Positions 6,964-14,117 of a stretch of DNA of 45,327 bases are shown piece after piece (the stretch's first letter is position 1; each line of letters starts with the position of its first letter). The notes under the pieces were generated by a model that did not search any database, was not told where the DNA came from, and saw only the letters and a list, made by a program, of their open reading frames with translations. Source of the DNA: Candidatus Goldiibacteriota bacterium (GTDB lineage: Bacteria > Oederibacteriota > PGYV01 > DSYL01); NCBI GenBank assembly GCA_018000835.1, contig JAGNJD010000016.1:1-45327 (forward strand), given 5' to 3'. The position numbers and the translations under genes are program-made.

Positions 6964-7523
6964 TCCCCCTTTGAAAAGGGGGATGAAGGGGGATTTGATT
7001 ACATAAAATCTCCTCTGGCCCCTCTTTTCCAAAGAGGGGAAATTGATGGAATAAATCTCCCCTAACCCCTCTTTTCCAAAGAGGGGAAATTAAAGGAATA
7101 AAATCTCCCCTGACCCCTCTTTTCCAAAGAGGGGAAATTACTTGTCTTATCATCCCCCTTAGAAAAAGGGGGAAAGAGGGGGATTTGTCTTATTTTCTTT
7201 TTCTTTTTCTCCTTTGTAAGTGTGACGAAAGGGGGATTTGAAAGGATAAAATCTCCCCTAACCCCTCTTTTTTAAAGAGGGGAAATTGATGGAATAAATC
7301 TCCCCTGCCCCCTCTTTTCCAAAGAGGGGAAATTACTTGTCTTATCATCCCCCTTTGAAAAAGGGGGATGAAGGGGGATTTGATTACATAAAATCTCCTC
7401 TGGCCCCTCTTTTCCAAAGAGGGGAAATTGATGGAATAAATCTCCCCTAACCCCTCTTTTTTAAAGAGGGGAAATTACTTGTCTTATCATCCCCCTTTGA
7501 AAAAGGGGGAAAGAGGGGGATTT
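6964..7523 (+). repeat. G/C-box hairpin repeat array 3
   Basis: About 560 bases alternate between CCCCCTTtGAAAAaGGGGGATGAAGGGGGATTT-type and AAATCTCCCCTAACCCCTCTTTTCCAAAGAGGGG-type units. They are joined by short spacers such as AATTGATGGAAT and ATTACTTGTCTTATC. There are roughly ten potential hairpins in series. Longer blocks are duplicated within the array: the stretch around 6985-7060 recurs around 7372-7450. The minus-strand open frames here are repeat translations, not genes. Confidence 0.8.
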
Positions 7524-7658
7524 AGGTAAAATAAAACCCAGATTTCTTCGCTGGCGGTCGCAATGTCCGTGACATCTGTAAAAATGAAATAACGGTTATT
7601 TTATTGCAAACTATATCTCTTGTAAGTATTAGCGGACAGCAATGAGCAGGAGAAGGTC
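7524..7658. other. Intergenic segment with a 15-bp palindrome
   Basis: No gene is seen between the repeat array and the short ORF at 7659. AAATAAC G GTTATTT (7587-7601) is a perfect palindrome with one central base, suggestive of a repressor site. ATGTC CGT GACAT (7564-7576) is a smaller one. Confidence 0.35.
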
Positions 7659-7835
7659 ATGCATTACGATAAGACGCGGATAGAATATAAAACAAAGGGT
7701 GTTTGCGTAAGCCACTTAAAACAGGTAGATGAAAATCTGTTTTTATTGCCATACGGCACTTTACGTTTACCATTTGAAAATATTTCCTTTTTCCATTTAC
7801 TTCTTCACAGCGGCATTTGTCAATTGCCGCTGTGA
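7659..7835 (+). pseudogene. Short ORF, possible TSCPD/TIGR03905-like remnant
   Basis: A 58-codon frame with a good ribosome site (AGGAG, spacing 6). Its N-terminal half, residues 7-16 (RIEYKTKGVC), resembles the start of TIGR03905-type TSCPD small proteins, which begin with Y.T.GVCS. The downstream FDI..G.+..V.F..GC.GN pattern of that family is absent. The rest (GTLRLPFENISFFHLLLHSGICQLPL) looks like non-family sequence, and the stop codon is inside the terminator hairpin at 7806-7834. I read it as a truncated remnant or a chance small gene; the family link rests on about ten residues. Confidence 0.3.
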
Positions 7836-7842
7836 TTTTATT
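7806..7842 (+). terminator. Intrinsic terminator before the heptose operon
   Basis: CACAGCGGCA (7806-7815) pairs perfectly with TGCCGCTGTG (7825-7834), followed by ATTTTATT. It would end transcripts coming from the repeat field or the short ORF at 7659. Confidence 0.75.
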
Positions 7843-7845
7843 GCC

Positions 7846-7874
7846 TTGATTTAACGTAAAAAATAATTTAGAAT
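7846..7874 (+). promoter_or_regulatory. Promoter of the heptose operon
   Basis: TTGATT (7846-7851) and TAGAAT (7869-7874) have a 17-base spacer immediately after the terminator. The start would be near 7881. Confidence 0.55.
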
Positions 7875-7904
7875 GTAAAAATATTATAAAGTGAGAGGAT
7901 TTTT

Positions 7905-7985
7905 ATGAAAACATTTTTATGTTTAATAAGGATTTATGCCGGAACGGCAGGTTTTATAAAAAAAATTACTCTACGTGCAATTTAA
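7905..7985 (+). CDS. Possible 26-codon leader peptide
   Basis: GAGAGGA lies just ahead of an ATG at 7905 opening a 26-residue frame (MKTFLCLIRIYAGTAGFIKK...). It ends 8 bases before the gmhB start at 7994, which has no clear ribosome site of its own. It may be a leader that passes ribosomes to gmhB, or a chance frame. No homology is recognised. Confidence 0.25.
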   Translation: MKTFLCLIRIYAGTAGFIKKITLRAI

Positions 7986-7993
7986 ACCAGACG

Positions 7994-8581
7994 ATGAAAA
8001 CAAACGACATAAAAGCAGTATTCATAGACAGGGACGGATGTCTGATAAAGGAATACGGATACATAAACACGTTAAAGAAAATCAGGTTTTTTAAAAACAG
8101 CATAAAAGCGCTGAAACTGTTAAAACAAAATGGCTATAAGGTAATTGTAGTTACGAATCAGTCCGGAGTTGCTTATGGATATTTCCCGGAGAGTTTCGTC
8201 AGGCAGTCGCACGCATTTATTGCAAAAAAATTAAAAAAACATGGAACTAAGATTGACGCTTTTTATTACTGCCCTCATCACATAAAAGCAAAGATAAAGA
8301 AATACAAAAAAAACTGCAAATGCAGAAAACCGAACATTGGCATGATAATAAAGGCACAAAAAAGGTTCAAAATTAACCTGAAAAAGAGTTATGTCATGGG
8401 AGACAAATTAACAGACGTTAAACTTGCCCATAATGCCGGAATGAAAGGCATACTTTTGTTAACCGGTTTTGGCAGACGGCAGAAAACGCTCATAAAAAAA
8501 GAAAGGATAAATCCGGATTACGTTGCAAAAGATTTTTTACATGGGGCAAAATGGGTTGTAAAAAATAACGGAGGAAAATAA
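7994..8581 (+). CDS. gmhB: D-glycero-D-manno-heptose 1,7-bisphosphate 7-phosphatase
   Basis: A HAD-III phosphatase expected to remove the 7-phosphate of heptose bisphosphate on the way to ADP-heptose for LPS. Motif I FIDRDG puts the nucleophile at Asp12 and the acid/base at Asp14. VVTNQSG is motif II, and CPHH...CKCRKPN is the family's zinc-binding Cys/His cluster. KPNIGMI holds the motif III Lys and MGDKLTDV is motif IV. The 195-residue length is typical. The frame stays open upstream to 7919, adding 25 unrelated residues; I prefer the ATG at 7994, right before the first strand. The next gene begins directly after its stop. Confidence 0.88.
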   Translation: MKTNDIKAVFIDRDGCLIKEYGYINTLKKIRFFKNSIKALKLLKQNGYKVIVVTNQSGVAYGYFPESFVRQSHAFIAKKLKKHGTKIDAFYYCPHHIKAKIKKYKKNCKCRKPNIGMIIKAQKRFKINLKKSYVMGDKLTDVKLAHNAGMKGILLLTGFGRRQKTLIKKERINPDYVAKDFLHGAKWVVKNNGGK

Positions 8582-9565
8582 ATGGAAAAATATCTAAATG
8601 TGATAGATAAATTTGACGGAAAAAAGATACTTGTCCTCGGCGATTTTATTCTTGACGAATACGTTTATGGAGAGACGGAAAGGATATCAAGGGAAGCTCC
8701 GGTTCTGATTCTGAAATATAACAACAGCATTTATCTCGCCGGAGGCGGAGCCAATCCCGTAATAAATTTAAAAGATCTTGGTGCCATTCCCGTTCCCGTT
8801 GCAATATGCGGAGATGACGTTCATTCAAAAATCATGTTAAATCTGTTGAAAAGCAAAAAAGTAAATCTTGATACCATAGTAATGGATAAAAATTTTAACA
8901 TGCCGGTTAAGACAAGAATAATGGCTGGCAGCGTCCATACGGTAAAGCAACAGATAGTAAGGATAGACAGGACAGGGACGAAAAACATGTCAAAAGATGC
9001 CGAAAATAGCGTTATGAATAATTTAAAAACTTATGTTAAACAAACTGATTGCCTTCTGGTATCGGATTATGGAGGGCCTTTGTTAACGGACAGAATCATA
9101 TCCCTTATCAATGATTTTGCAAGGGCTGGTTTTAAAGTCGTCGTTGATTCAAGGCATGCATTAAGAAAATTTAGATACATAACGACCGCTACCCCGAATG
9201 AAACCGAGGCAGGTCCGCTTGTCGGCATAGAAGACTACGAAGAAAAAGACGTTGAGAACATAGTGAAAAAATTAACGCATTTGTTAAAAGCAAAAGGAAT
9301 GATAGTAACACGCGGTTCAAAGGGCATGATTATTTATGATAAAGGACGGATAACGAAATTACCAGCATTTGGTACCGAGGAGATAGTAGACGTGTCCGGT
9401 GCAGGAGATACGGTATCGTCAATAATTTCGCTTGCACTTTCATGTGGAATGTCCCTGAAAGATGCAGCATGCGTGGCAAATACAGGTGCAGGACTTGTAG
9501 TTATGAAAAGAGGCGTTGCGACCGTAACGCCGGAAGAATTAAAAAGAGCGTTAAAAAATGCATAA
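8582..9565 (+). CDS. hldA: D-glycero-beta-D-manno-heptose-7-phosphate kinase
   Basis: Phosphorylates heptose 7-phosphate at C1, the kinase half of HldE (RfaE domain I). A PfkB-fold protein of 327 residues with ILVLGDFILDEYVYGETERISREAP, the GGGANPVINL substrate motif and VSGAGDT, whose catalytic base is Asp276. It begins immediately after the gmhB stop with GGAGG in the gmhB end. In many bacteria this domain is fused to the adenylyltransferase; here the two are separate genes overlapping by 8 bases (ATGCATAA), so stoichiometry may be held by coupling. Confidence 0.92.
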   Translation: MEKYLNVIDKFDGKKILVLGDFILDEYVYGETERISREAPVLILKYNNSIYLAGGGANPVINLKDLGAIPVPVAICGDDVHSKIMLNLLKSKKVNLDTIVMDKNFNMPVKTRIMAGSVHTVKQQIVRIDRTGTKNMSKDAENSVMNNLKTYVKQTDCLLVSDYGGPLLTDRIISLINDFARAGFKVVVDSRHALRKFRYITTATPNETEAGPLVGIEDYEEKDVENIVKKLTHLLKAKGMIVTRGSKGMIIYDKGRITKLPAFGTEEIVDVSGAGDTVSSIISLALSCGMSLKDAACVANTGAGLVVMKRGVATVTPEELKRALKNA

Positions 9566-10034
9566 AATAGTAAAAAGAGAAACTCTGAAAAAAATAACAG
9601 ATAATTATAAAAAACGCGGTAAAAAAGTTGTTTTTGCAAATGGATGTTTTGATTTGATTCACGTTGGTCACGTAAGATTTTTAAAAGCAGCAAAATCAAA
9701 AGGTGACGTTCTTGTGGTCGGATTAAATTCTGATAGGTCGGTCCGTGAAATAAAAGGGATGGGCAGACCTGTTATAGGACAAAAAGACAGGGCAGTCATA
9801 CTTTCGGCATTCAGATTCGTTGATTACGTGACTATTTTTAACGAAAAGGACGTCAGAAAAACCCTTGAAATTCTGCGTCCCACGCATCATGCAAAAGGAA
9901 CTGATTATACAAAGGATACCGTTCCTGAAAAAGAAATTTCAAAAAAACTTGGAATTCAAATCGTCATAGTTGGCGACAAAAAAAAACATTCAACCAGGGA
10001 TTTAATAAAAACCATCAGGGAAAAATACAAATGA
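9558..10034 (+). CDS. hldC: D-glycero-beta-D-manno-heptose 1-phosphate adenylyltransferase
   Basis: The second half of split HldE (RfaE domain II), which transfers AMP to heptose 1-phosphate. The 158-residue nucleotidyltransferase has VVFANGCFDLIHVGHVRFL with the HxGH motif, VGLNSDRSVREIKG and a late KKHSTRDLI (ISSTR-like) loop. Its end overlaps the next gene by ATGA. The downstream epimerase gene hldD is 14.5 kb away in the cell-shape block; gmhA was not found. Confidence 0.92.
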   Translation: MHKIVKRETLKKITDNYKKRGKKVVFANGCFDLIHVGHVRFLKAAKSKGDVLVVGLNSDRSVREIKGMGRPVIGQKDRAVILSAFRFVDYVTIFNEKDVRKTLEILRPTHHAKGTDYTKDTVPEKEISKKLGIQIVIVGDKKKHSTRDLIKTIREKYK

Positions 10035-11125
10035 AAAAAATGATAGTTTGTTTTTTGCCGTTTTTTATTTTTGGCTGTGCAACCGTAATGAATAAAATAT
10101 CCATGATAAAAATGACTCAAAATGAACAAATAATAAAGGAAGAGATTAACAGGGAAGTCGCAGAAAATAAAACTATTGAAAAAGTAAATGTTGAAAATGA
10201 AAAAAAAGCGGAAGAAGAAAAAATAACAAAAACAGAGCAGAATAAAAATAAATACATCGTAAAAAAAGGCGATTCGTTGTGGAAAATAGCAAAAGAACGG
10301 GCAGGAACTCCCGTTGTATGGCAACAGATTGCCGTGGAAAATAACATTAACCAGCCTTATATTTTACAGCCCGGACAGGAAATATTGCTGTCGGATTCAT
10401 ATAAAATAGTGGATAAAACAAAAAAGGTTTTTGAATATAGAATTGTAAAAAACGATTCTTTTGGCGCAGGTGAACGACTCGTTTTTGCAGTAAAGTATTT
10501 TGGCATAACTGCCGGTCATGGGATACTTGACGTTAAAGACATGGTTGAGATAAATGGCAGAAAATCGTATTACATAGAAGCAACTGCAAAAACGTCTTCC
10601 TTTTTTGAAAAATTTTACAGGGTGCACGACGTAATCTGTTCATATATGGACGTGCGTGGTTTGTTTTCGTGGAAATACAGCAAAAATCTGCAGGAAGGGT
10701 CATATAGAAATAACAGTTACATGGAATTTTATCATGAACAGGGATATGCAATAAAAAAAGAAGGTGATAAGTGTCAGATACCGGTATTTGTCCAGGACGT
10801 TTTATCAGAATTATATTATTACAGAGCCTTATTTACGGGACAGGAAAAGGAAATCTACATTGACGTTGCATCTGATGAATGCAAGGTTTATCAGATACTC
10901 GTGGAAAAAATAAGGGAAGAAAAAGTAAAAGTGGATGCAGGAGAGTTCGATTGTTACGTTGTCCGTCCGCATTTAAAATACGAGGGAATTTTCAGACAAA
11001 TGGGAGACGTGGACATCTGGTTTACAAAGGATAAACACAAGATACCCGTGCTTGTAAAATCAAAAATAGTAATAGGAACAATTGATGCAGTCCTGCAGGA
11101 AGCAACGATTGTGGAACCGCAATAA
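10031..11125 (+). CDS. LysM plus DUF3108 lipoprotein
   Basis: A 364-residue envelope protein. Residues 1-16 form a lipoprotein signal with the box FIFGC (Cys16). A charged low-complexity linker follows, then a LysM domain (about 76-118: KYIVKKGDSLWKIAKERAG...PGQEILL) that should bind peptidoglycan. Residues about 135-360 match the DUF3108 pattern: GERLVFAVKYFGITAGHGILDV, then VEINGRKSYYIEATAKTSSF and DVDIWFTKDKHKIPVLVKSKIVIGTIDA. DUF3108 is a periplasmic beta-rich domain of unknown role. It overlaps the adenylyltransferase gene by 4 bases, so it is likely tied to outer-membrane or LPS biogenesis. This fusion order is worth noting. Confidence 0.85.
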   Translation: MKKMIVCFLPFFIFGCATVMNKISMIKMTQNEQIIKEEINREVAENKTIEKVNVENEKKAEEEKITKTEQNKNKYIVKKGDSLWKIAKERAGTPVVWQQIAVENNINQPYILQPGQEILLSDSYKIVDKTKKVFEYRIVKNDSFGAGERLVFAVKYFGITAGHGILDVKDMVEINGRKSYYIEATAKTSSFFEKFYRVHDVICSYMDVRGLFSWKYSKNLQEGSYRNNSYMEFYHEQGYAIKKEGDKCQIPVFVQDVLSELYYYRALFTGQEKEIYIDVASDECKVYQILVEKIREEKVKVDAGEFDCYVVRPHLKYEGIFRQMGDVDIWFTKDKHKIPVLVKSKIVIGTIDAVLQEATIVEPQ

Positions 11126-11127
11126 TA

Positions 11128-11637
11128 ATGAGTGATTCCAGAGGCAGCAAAAATTTAATAAACAAGGAATTCATTCCGATTTTTTACATCCTTATAATAC
11201 CGGTTTTTTCTTATCTCGAAGGATATGGAGTAATATCTCCCATGCCGACGTATTATAAGGACGTATGTTATTTTATAACTATTTTTTTTGGTTTGTTCAT
11301 GAATTTTGTGGAAAGAAAAAAAATAATGAATTTATATTTTTTTATTCCGCTTTTAATTTTATTAATAATAAGAATTTCCCCCTTGATGTCAATTGACAGA
11401 TATTTTAACGGGAATTTCCTTATGCTGTTAATATCGGATGCAACAATCATTTGTTTTTATTTTTTAGTGGCGATTTCGTTCTGGACAAACGATCCGTATT
11501 TCGTTACTTTTTATAAATCAAATTTAAGCCCGTATAGAATTATTTATAAAATAATAGGTTTGTATTTTGCCGGAATTTGCATTGTCCTGATAGCTTTATT
11601 TGTTAAAATTTTTCTTATATTAAAAGAAGTATATTGA
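11128..11637 (+). CDS. Small integral membrane protein, unknown function
   Basis: The 169-residue product has four hydrophobic segments (about 17-35, 47-60, 68-90 and 97-120) and a long final one (about 140-165). I recognise no family. It starts 3 bases after the lipoprotein gene and ends the heptose operon, converging with the DUF2723 gene 19 bases further on. No terminator is visible in that gap. Confidence 0.7.
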   Translation: MSDSRGSKNLINKEFIPIFYILIIPVFSYLEGYGVISPMPTYYKDVCYFITIFFGLFMNFVERKKIMNLYFFIPLLILLIIRISPLMSIDRYFNGNFLMLLISDATIICFYFLVAISFWTNDPYFVTFYKSNLSPYRIIYKIIGLYFAGICIVLIALFVKIFLILKEVY

Positions 11638-11656
11638 TTTATGATTTTTTTGGACG

Positions 11657-13672
11657 TTAAGGATTTAATTCCACCGTTAATTTATTTATGTATCCGATTA
11701 TGCTGTTTTTAACGTCAGCGTCGCGGACTTTATCATAGAAATACCACATCCAGTTTAATGCCTTTTTTTTGTCGGTTTCAAGACACATCTGCACCAGAAC
11801 GTTTAAGGTAGTAAAATCATAAGGGTCCAGCTGCATTATTTTTTCCATGTATTTTACAGCCGTAAATTTGTCGTCAAGTTCGTAATAATAAATTGAAGCA
11901 ATTAGATTTAAAATTGCAGGACTTATTGATGCGACTTCAAGTGCTTTTGAAACGTGATATTTTGTCCAGAATTCGTCTTTTAGATATGCAGAATATCTTG
12001 CTGCCTGGACGTAATATCTCGCCAGCAAATCCCTGTAATACAAATCAAAATTTTCGTTTAAATATCTTAATAAATACAACTGCATTAAAATCTGGGAATT
12101 TTTAATTAATTCTTTTTTGGATTGTAATTTGAATATTATTCCATAAGGGACAGAATAAATTTCCTGCTCTTTGTTTGAAAATTCAGTAAAAGAAGTATAA
12201 TACGTTTTATCAGGATTCTTTCTGAAAACGTCATACTCTGCCTGGCTTTGCAGATATTGATTAACCTTTTGTCTCATGTATTTTAGTCGTGGCTGGGAAA
12301 ATTCGCCGGTTTTAAATTTTATCTGGACGTCTGCTTTTCTTGCTTCCCTGAATATGGACGTGTCAAGAAAGGATGCATTTTTGTCATAGACGTCAATCCC
12401 CTTGAATTTGTTTTTAACGTATTTAAAATATAATATGCTAAACACGTCTAAATCTTCTTCCGCAAATAATTTATCGCCTGGCTTTAACGTCCTTTCAACG
12501 TTCAAAACGTGATCATAAGCAAGATATTTTCTGGAATGATTATGCGAAGAATAATTTAGCAATAATTGTAAAATTATGCAAAAAACGACGAACGAATAAA
12601 GAAAACCTGCGTTTTCTGCTTTTGTTGCGGTGAAAAATTTATATAATCCCGCAGAAGAAACGATAAGCAGGATGACGTCAATAAAAACGTAAAAATTAGT
12701 ATTTACGTAAAGCGTAAAAGGGGACATGGAATTGCCGGTTAAAAAAATTACGCCCGATGTATTTAATACAAAAAATGAAATAAAGACGTAAAAAAATATT
12801 TTATTATATTTATACAAAATAAAAGAACCCCATACAATAAAAATGATAATGAAATTATAACACCTTATTAATTGACCGGCGTAATTTTTTATCTTAAATA
12901 GTGCGATGTCAAAATTAAACGGAACCGTGGTTTTTAAAGTATATGGTTTTCTCAAAATGTATCCGATAATCTGGGAAAAGGTATCTATTTCATGCCAGTG
13001 TATAACAGGGTTTTGTTTTGCCCTTATGAACAAATATAGAAAAGGAGACAAAAAGGAAATTAGAAATAAAATCAGCGTAAGAAAATTTTTTTTGAATGAG
13101 AAATTCTTAAGAAAAAAAATTGAAATCAGAATTATGAAAACCGTTACTCCTGAATTTGTGAAATGTAACACCGGCAGAAAGCCGGAGAGATAAATTGAAA
13201 GAATCAAAAATTTATCTTTTTTCTGGTATAAATATTTAAAAAAACAAAATACGGTAAGAATTATGAATAAATGGGATAAAACGTAAATTCCACCTTTTGC
13301 GTTACCTGCCTGAGACCAGAAAATATAAGACAAACAAAAGAAAACTGAAATGGACAGGCAGGATATTTTTAAGGTAAAATTATTTACGTTTTTAAATATA
13401 ATTTTACAGAACAAAACGCAAGTTTTGTATAAAAAAACAAAAATCAGTATTGCAAGGACGGCAGATAAAACGTTATATCTGAAAGCAATGTCTCCAAGTG
13501 GAATACCTGAAAAGATTTTTCCAATTAGTAAATATAACGGATAACCCGGTGGATGGCCGATGCCGAGCGTCCATGAAGAAGCAATCAATTCCCCGCTGTC
13601 ACCTATGTATATCGTAGGGGGTAAAGTAATAAGAAAAATGTAAAATAATAATAAAGTTGTTATGTAAACCAT
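11657..13672 (-). CDS. DUF2723 membrane glycosyltransferase-like protein with C-terminal TPR region
   Basis: A 671-residue polytopic protein. Near the N-terminus is the DUF2723 signature GDSGELIASSWTLGIGHPPGYPLY, with acidic residues Asp25 and Glu28 in the first loop. About ten membrane segments follow up to residue 370. The family is related to protein O-mannosyltransferases of the GT-C fold (human TMEM260 is a member), so a lipid-linked sugar donor and an extracytoplasmic acceptor are likely. The last 250 residues are soluble, and about 570-650 look like TPR helices (AILNLIASIYYYELDDKFTAVKYMEKIMQLDP). The start codon lacks a ribosome site; see the promoter entry at 13680. Confidence 0.85.
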   Translation of the reverse strand: MVYITTLLLFYIFLITLPPTIYIGDSGELIASSWTLGIGHPPGYPLYLLIGKIFSGIPLGDIAFRYNVLSAVLAILIFVFLYKTCVLFCKIIFKNVNNFTLKISCLSISVFFCLSYIFWSQAGNAKGGIYVLSHLFIILTVFCFFKYLYQKKDKFLILSIYLSGFLPVLHFTNSGVTVFIILISIFFLKNFSFKKNFLTLILFLISFLSPFLYLFIRAKQNPVIHWHEIDTFSQIIGYILRKPYTLKTTVPFNFDIALFKIKNYAGQLIRCYNFIIIFIVWGSFILYKYNKIFFYVFISFFVLNTSGVIFLTGNSMSPFTLYVNTNFYVFIDVILLIVSSAGLYKFFTATKAENAGFLYSFVVFCIILQLLLNYSSHNHSRKYLAYDHVLNVERTLKPGDKLFAEEDLDVFSILYFKYVKNKFKGIDVYDKNASFLDTSIFREARKADVQIKFKTGEFSQPRLKYMRQKVNQYLQSQAEYDVFRKNPDKTYYTSFTEFSNKEQEIYSVPYGIIFKLQSKKELIKNSQILMQLYLLRYLNENFDLYYRDLLARYYVQAARYSAYLKDEFWTKYHVSKALEVASISPAILNLIASIYYYELDDKFTAVKYMEKIMQLDPYDFTTLNVLVQMCLETDKKKALNWMWYFYDKVRDADVKNSIIGYINKLTVELNP

Positions 13673-13679
13673 AAGTGTA

Positions 13680-13708
13680 ATATTAAAATATCATGCTTAA
13701 AATTTCAA
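13680..13708 (-). promoter_or_regulatory. Promoter of the DUF2723 gene, possibly leaderless
   Basis: On the minus strand TTGAAA (13703-13708) and TAATAT (13680-13685) are 17 bases apart. The -10 ends only 7 bases before the start codon at 13672, so the transcript would begin at or next to the ATG. No Shine-Dalgarno sequence is present. Confidence 0.45.
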
Positions 13709-13722
13709 TATGATTTTAACGT

Positions 13723-13758
13723 ATTTTACAGCCGGGTATCATTGCAGCCCTGTAAAAT
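13723..13758. repeat. Inverted repeat ATTTTACAG / CTGTAAAAT
   Basis: Perfect 9-base arms at 13723-13731 and 13750-13758 with an 18-base spacer, just upstream of the DUF2723 promoter. No T-run follows on either strand, so it is more likely an operator or cruciform than a terminator. Confidence 0.45.
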
Positions 13759-13789
13759 TAAGAATTATTGACTGATAACGAGCGGCAGG

Positions 13790-13895
13790 TGCCCTTATGA
13801 AAAAGTAGAATATAGGGAGCGGAAAGTAGGGAGTAGAGAGTAGAAAAACAAAATCTGCAATGTAGTTATCCAATCAGCAACCTGTAATATGTCCC
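13790..13895 (+). repeat. Low-complexity intergenic repeat, copy 1
   Basis: GGCAGGTGCC, then a purine tract (GGGAGCGGAAAGTAGGGAGTAGAGAGTAG), AAAAACAAAA and AATGTAGTTATCCAATCAGCAACCTGTAAT. The same order of blocks occurs in diverged form at 36900-37022. The rest of the 13673-14117 intergenic region holds the sites listed separately and no gene. Confidence 0.5.
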
Positions 13896-14023
13896 TTTGA
13901 ATTATATCCGGGTATTCTCTTTCCTTTTTTTTTAATTCATGTTATATCCTTATGCCGTATAATTTTAAATGAATTGTCTGAAATCTATGTTTTTACCAGA
14001 CAAAAATGTTCTATCGTGTTTAT

Positions 14024-14040
14024 CTTTGATATCATCAAAG
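14024..14040. promoter_or_regulatory. Palindrome CTTTGAT-ATC-ATCAAAG, operator candidate for glgM-glgE
   Basis: Perfect 7-base arms separated by 3 bases, centred 22 bases upstream of the -35 box of the glgM promoter. The position suits an activator or repressor dimer; the regulator is unknown. Confidence 0.4.
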
Positions 14041-14053
14041 TAAAATTTAAGCA

Positions 14054-14082
14054 TTGCCTATTTTAAAATATTTGGTTATAAT
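14054..14082 (+). promoter_or_regulatory. Promoter of glgM-glgE
   Basis: TTGCCT (14054-14059) and TATAAT (14077-14082) with a 17-base spacer, 35 bases before the start codon. Confidence 0.65.
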
Positions 14083-14117
14083 TCTTTTTATTTAAAAAAT
14101 TAAACAGGAGAAATTGA

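Noticed and set aside
6938..7417. Minus-strand open frames giving SPLWKRGVRGD-like peptides
   Set aside because: Direct translations of the G/C-box hairpin repeats; their periodicity follows the DNA repeat and not a protein domain.
6964..7523. A possible CRISPR array, because of regularly spaced repeats
   Set aside because: Spacers are themselves repeated and short, units are of two alternating kinds with unequal spacing, and no cas genes are nearby.
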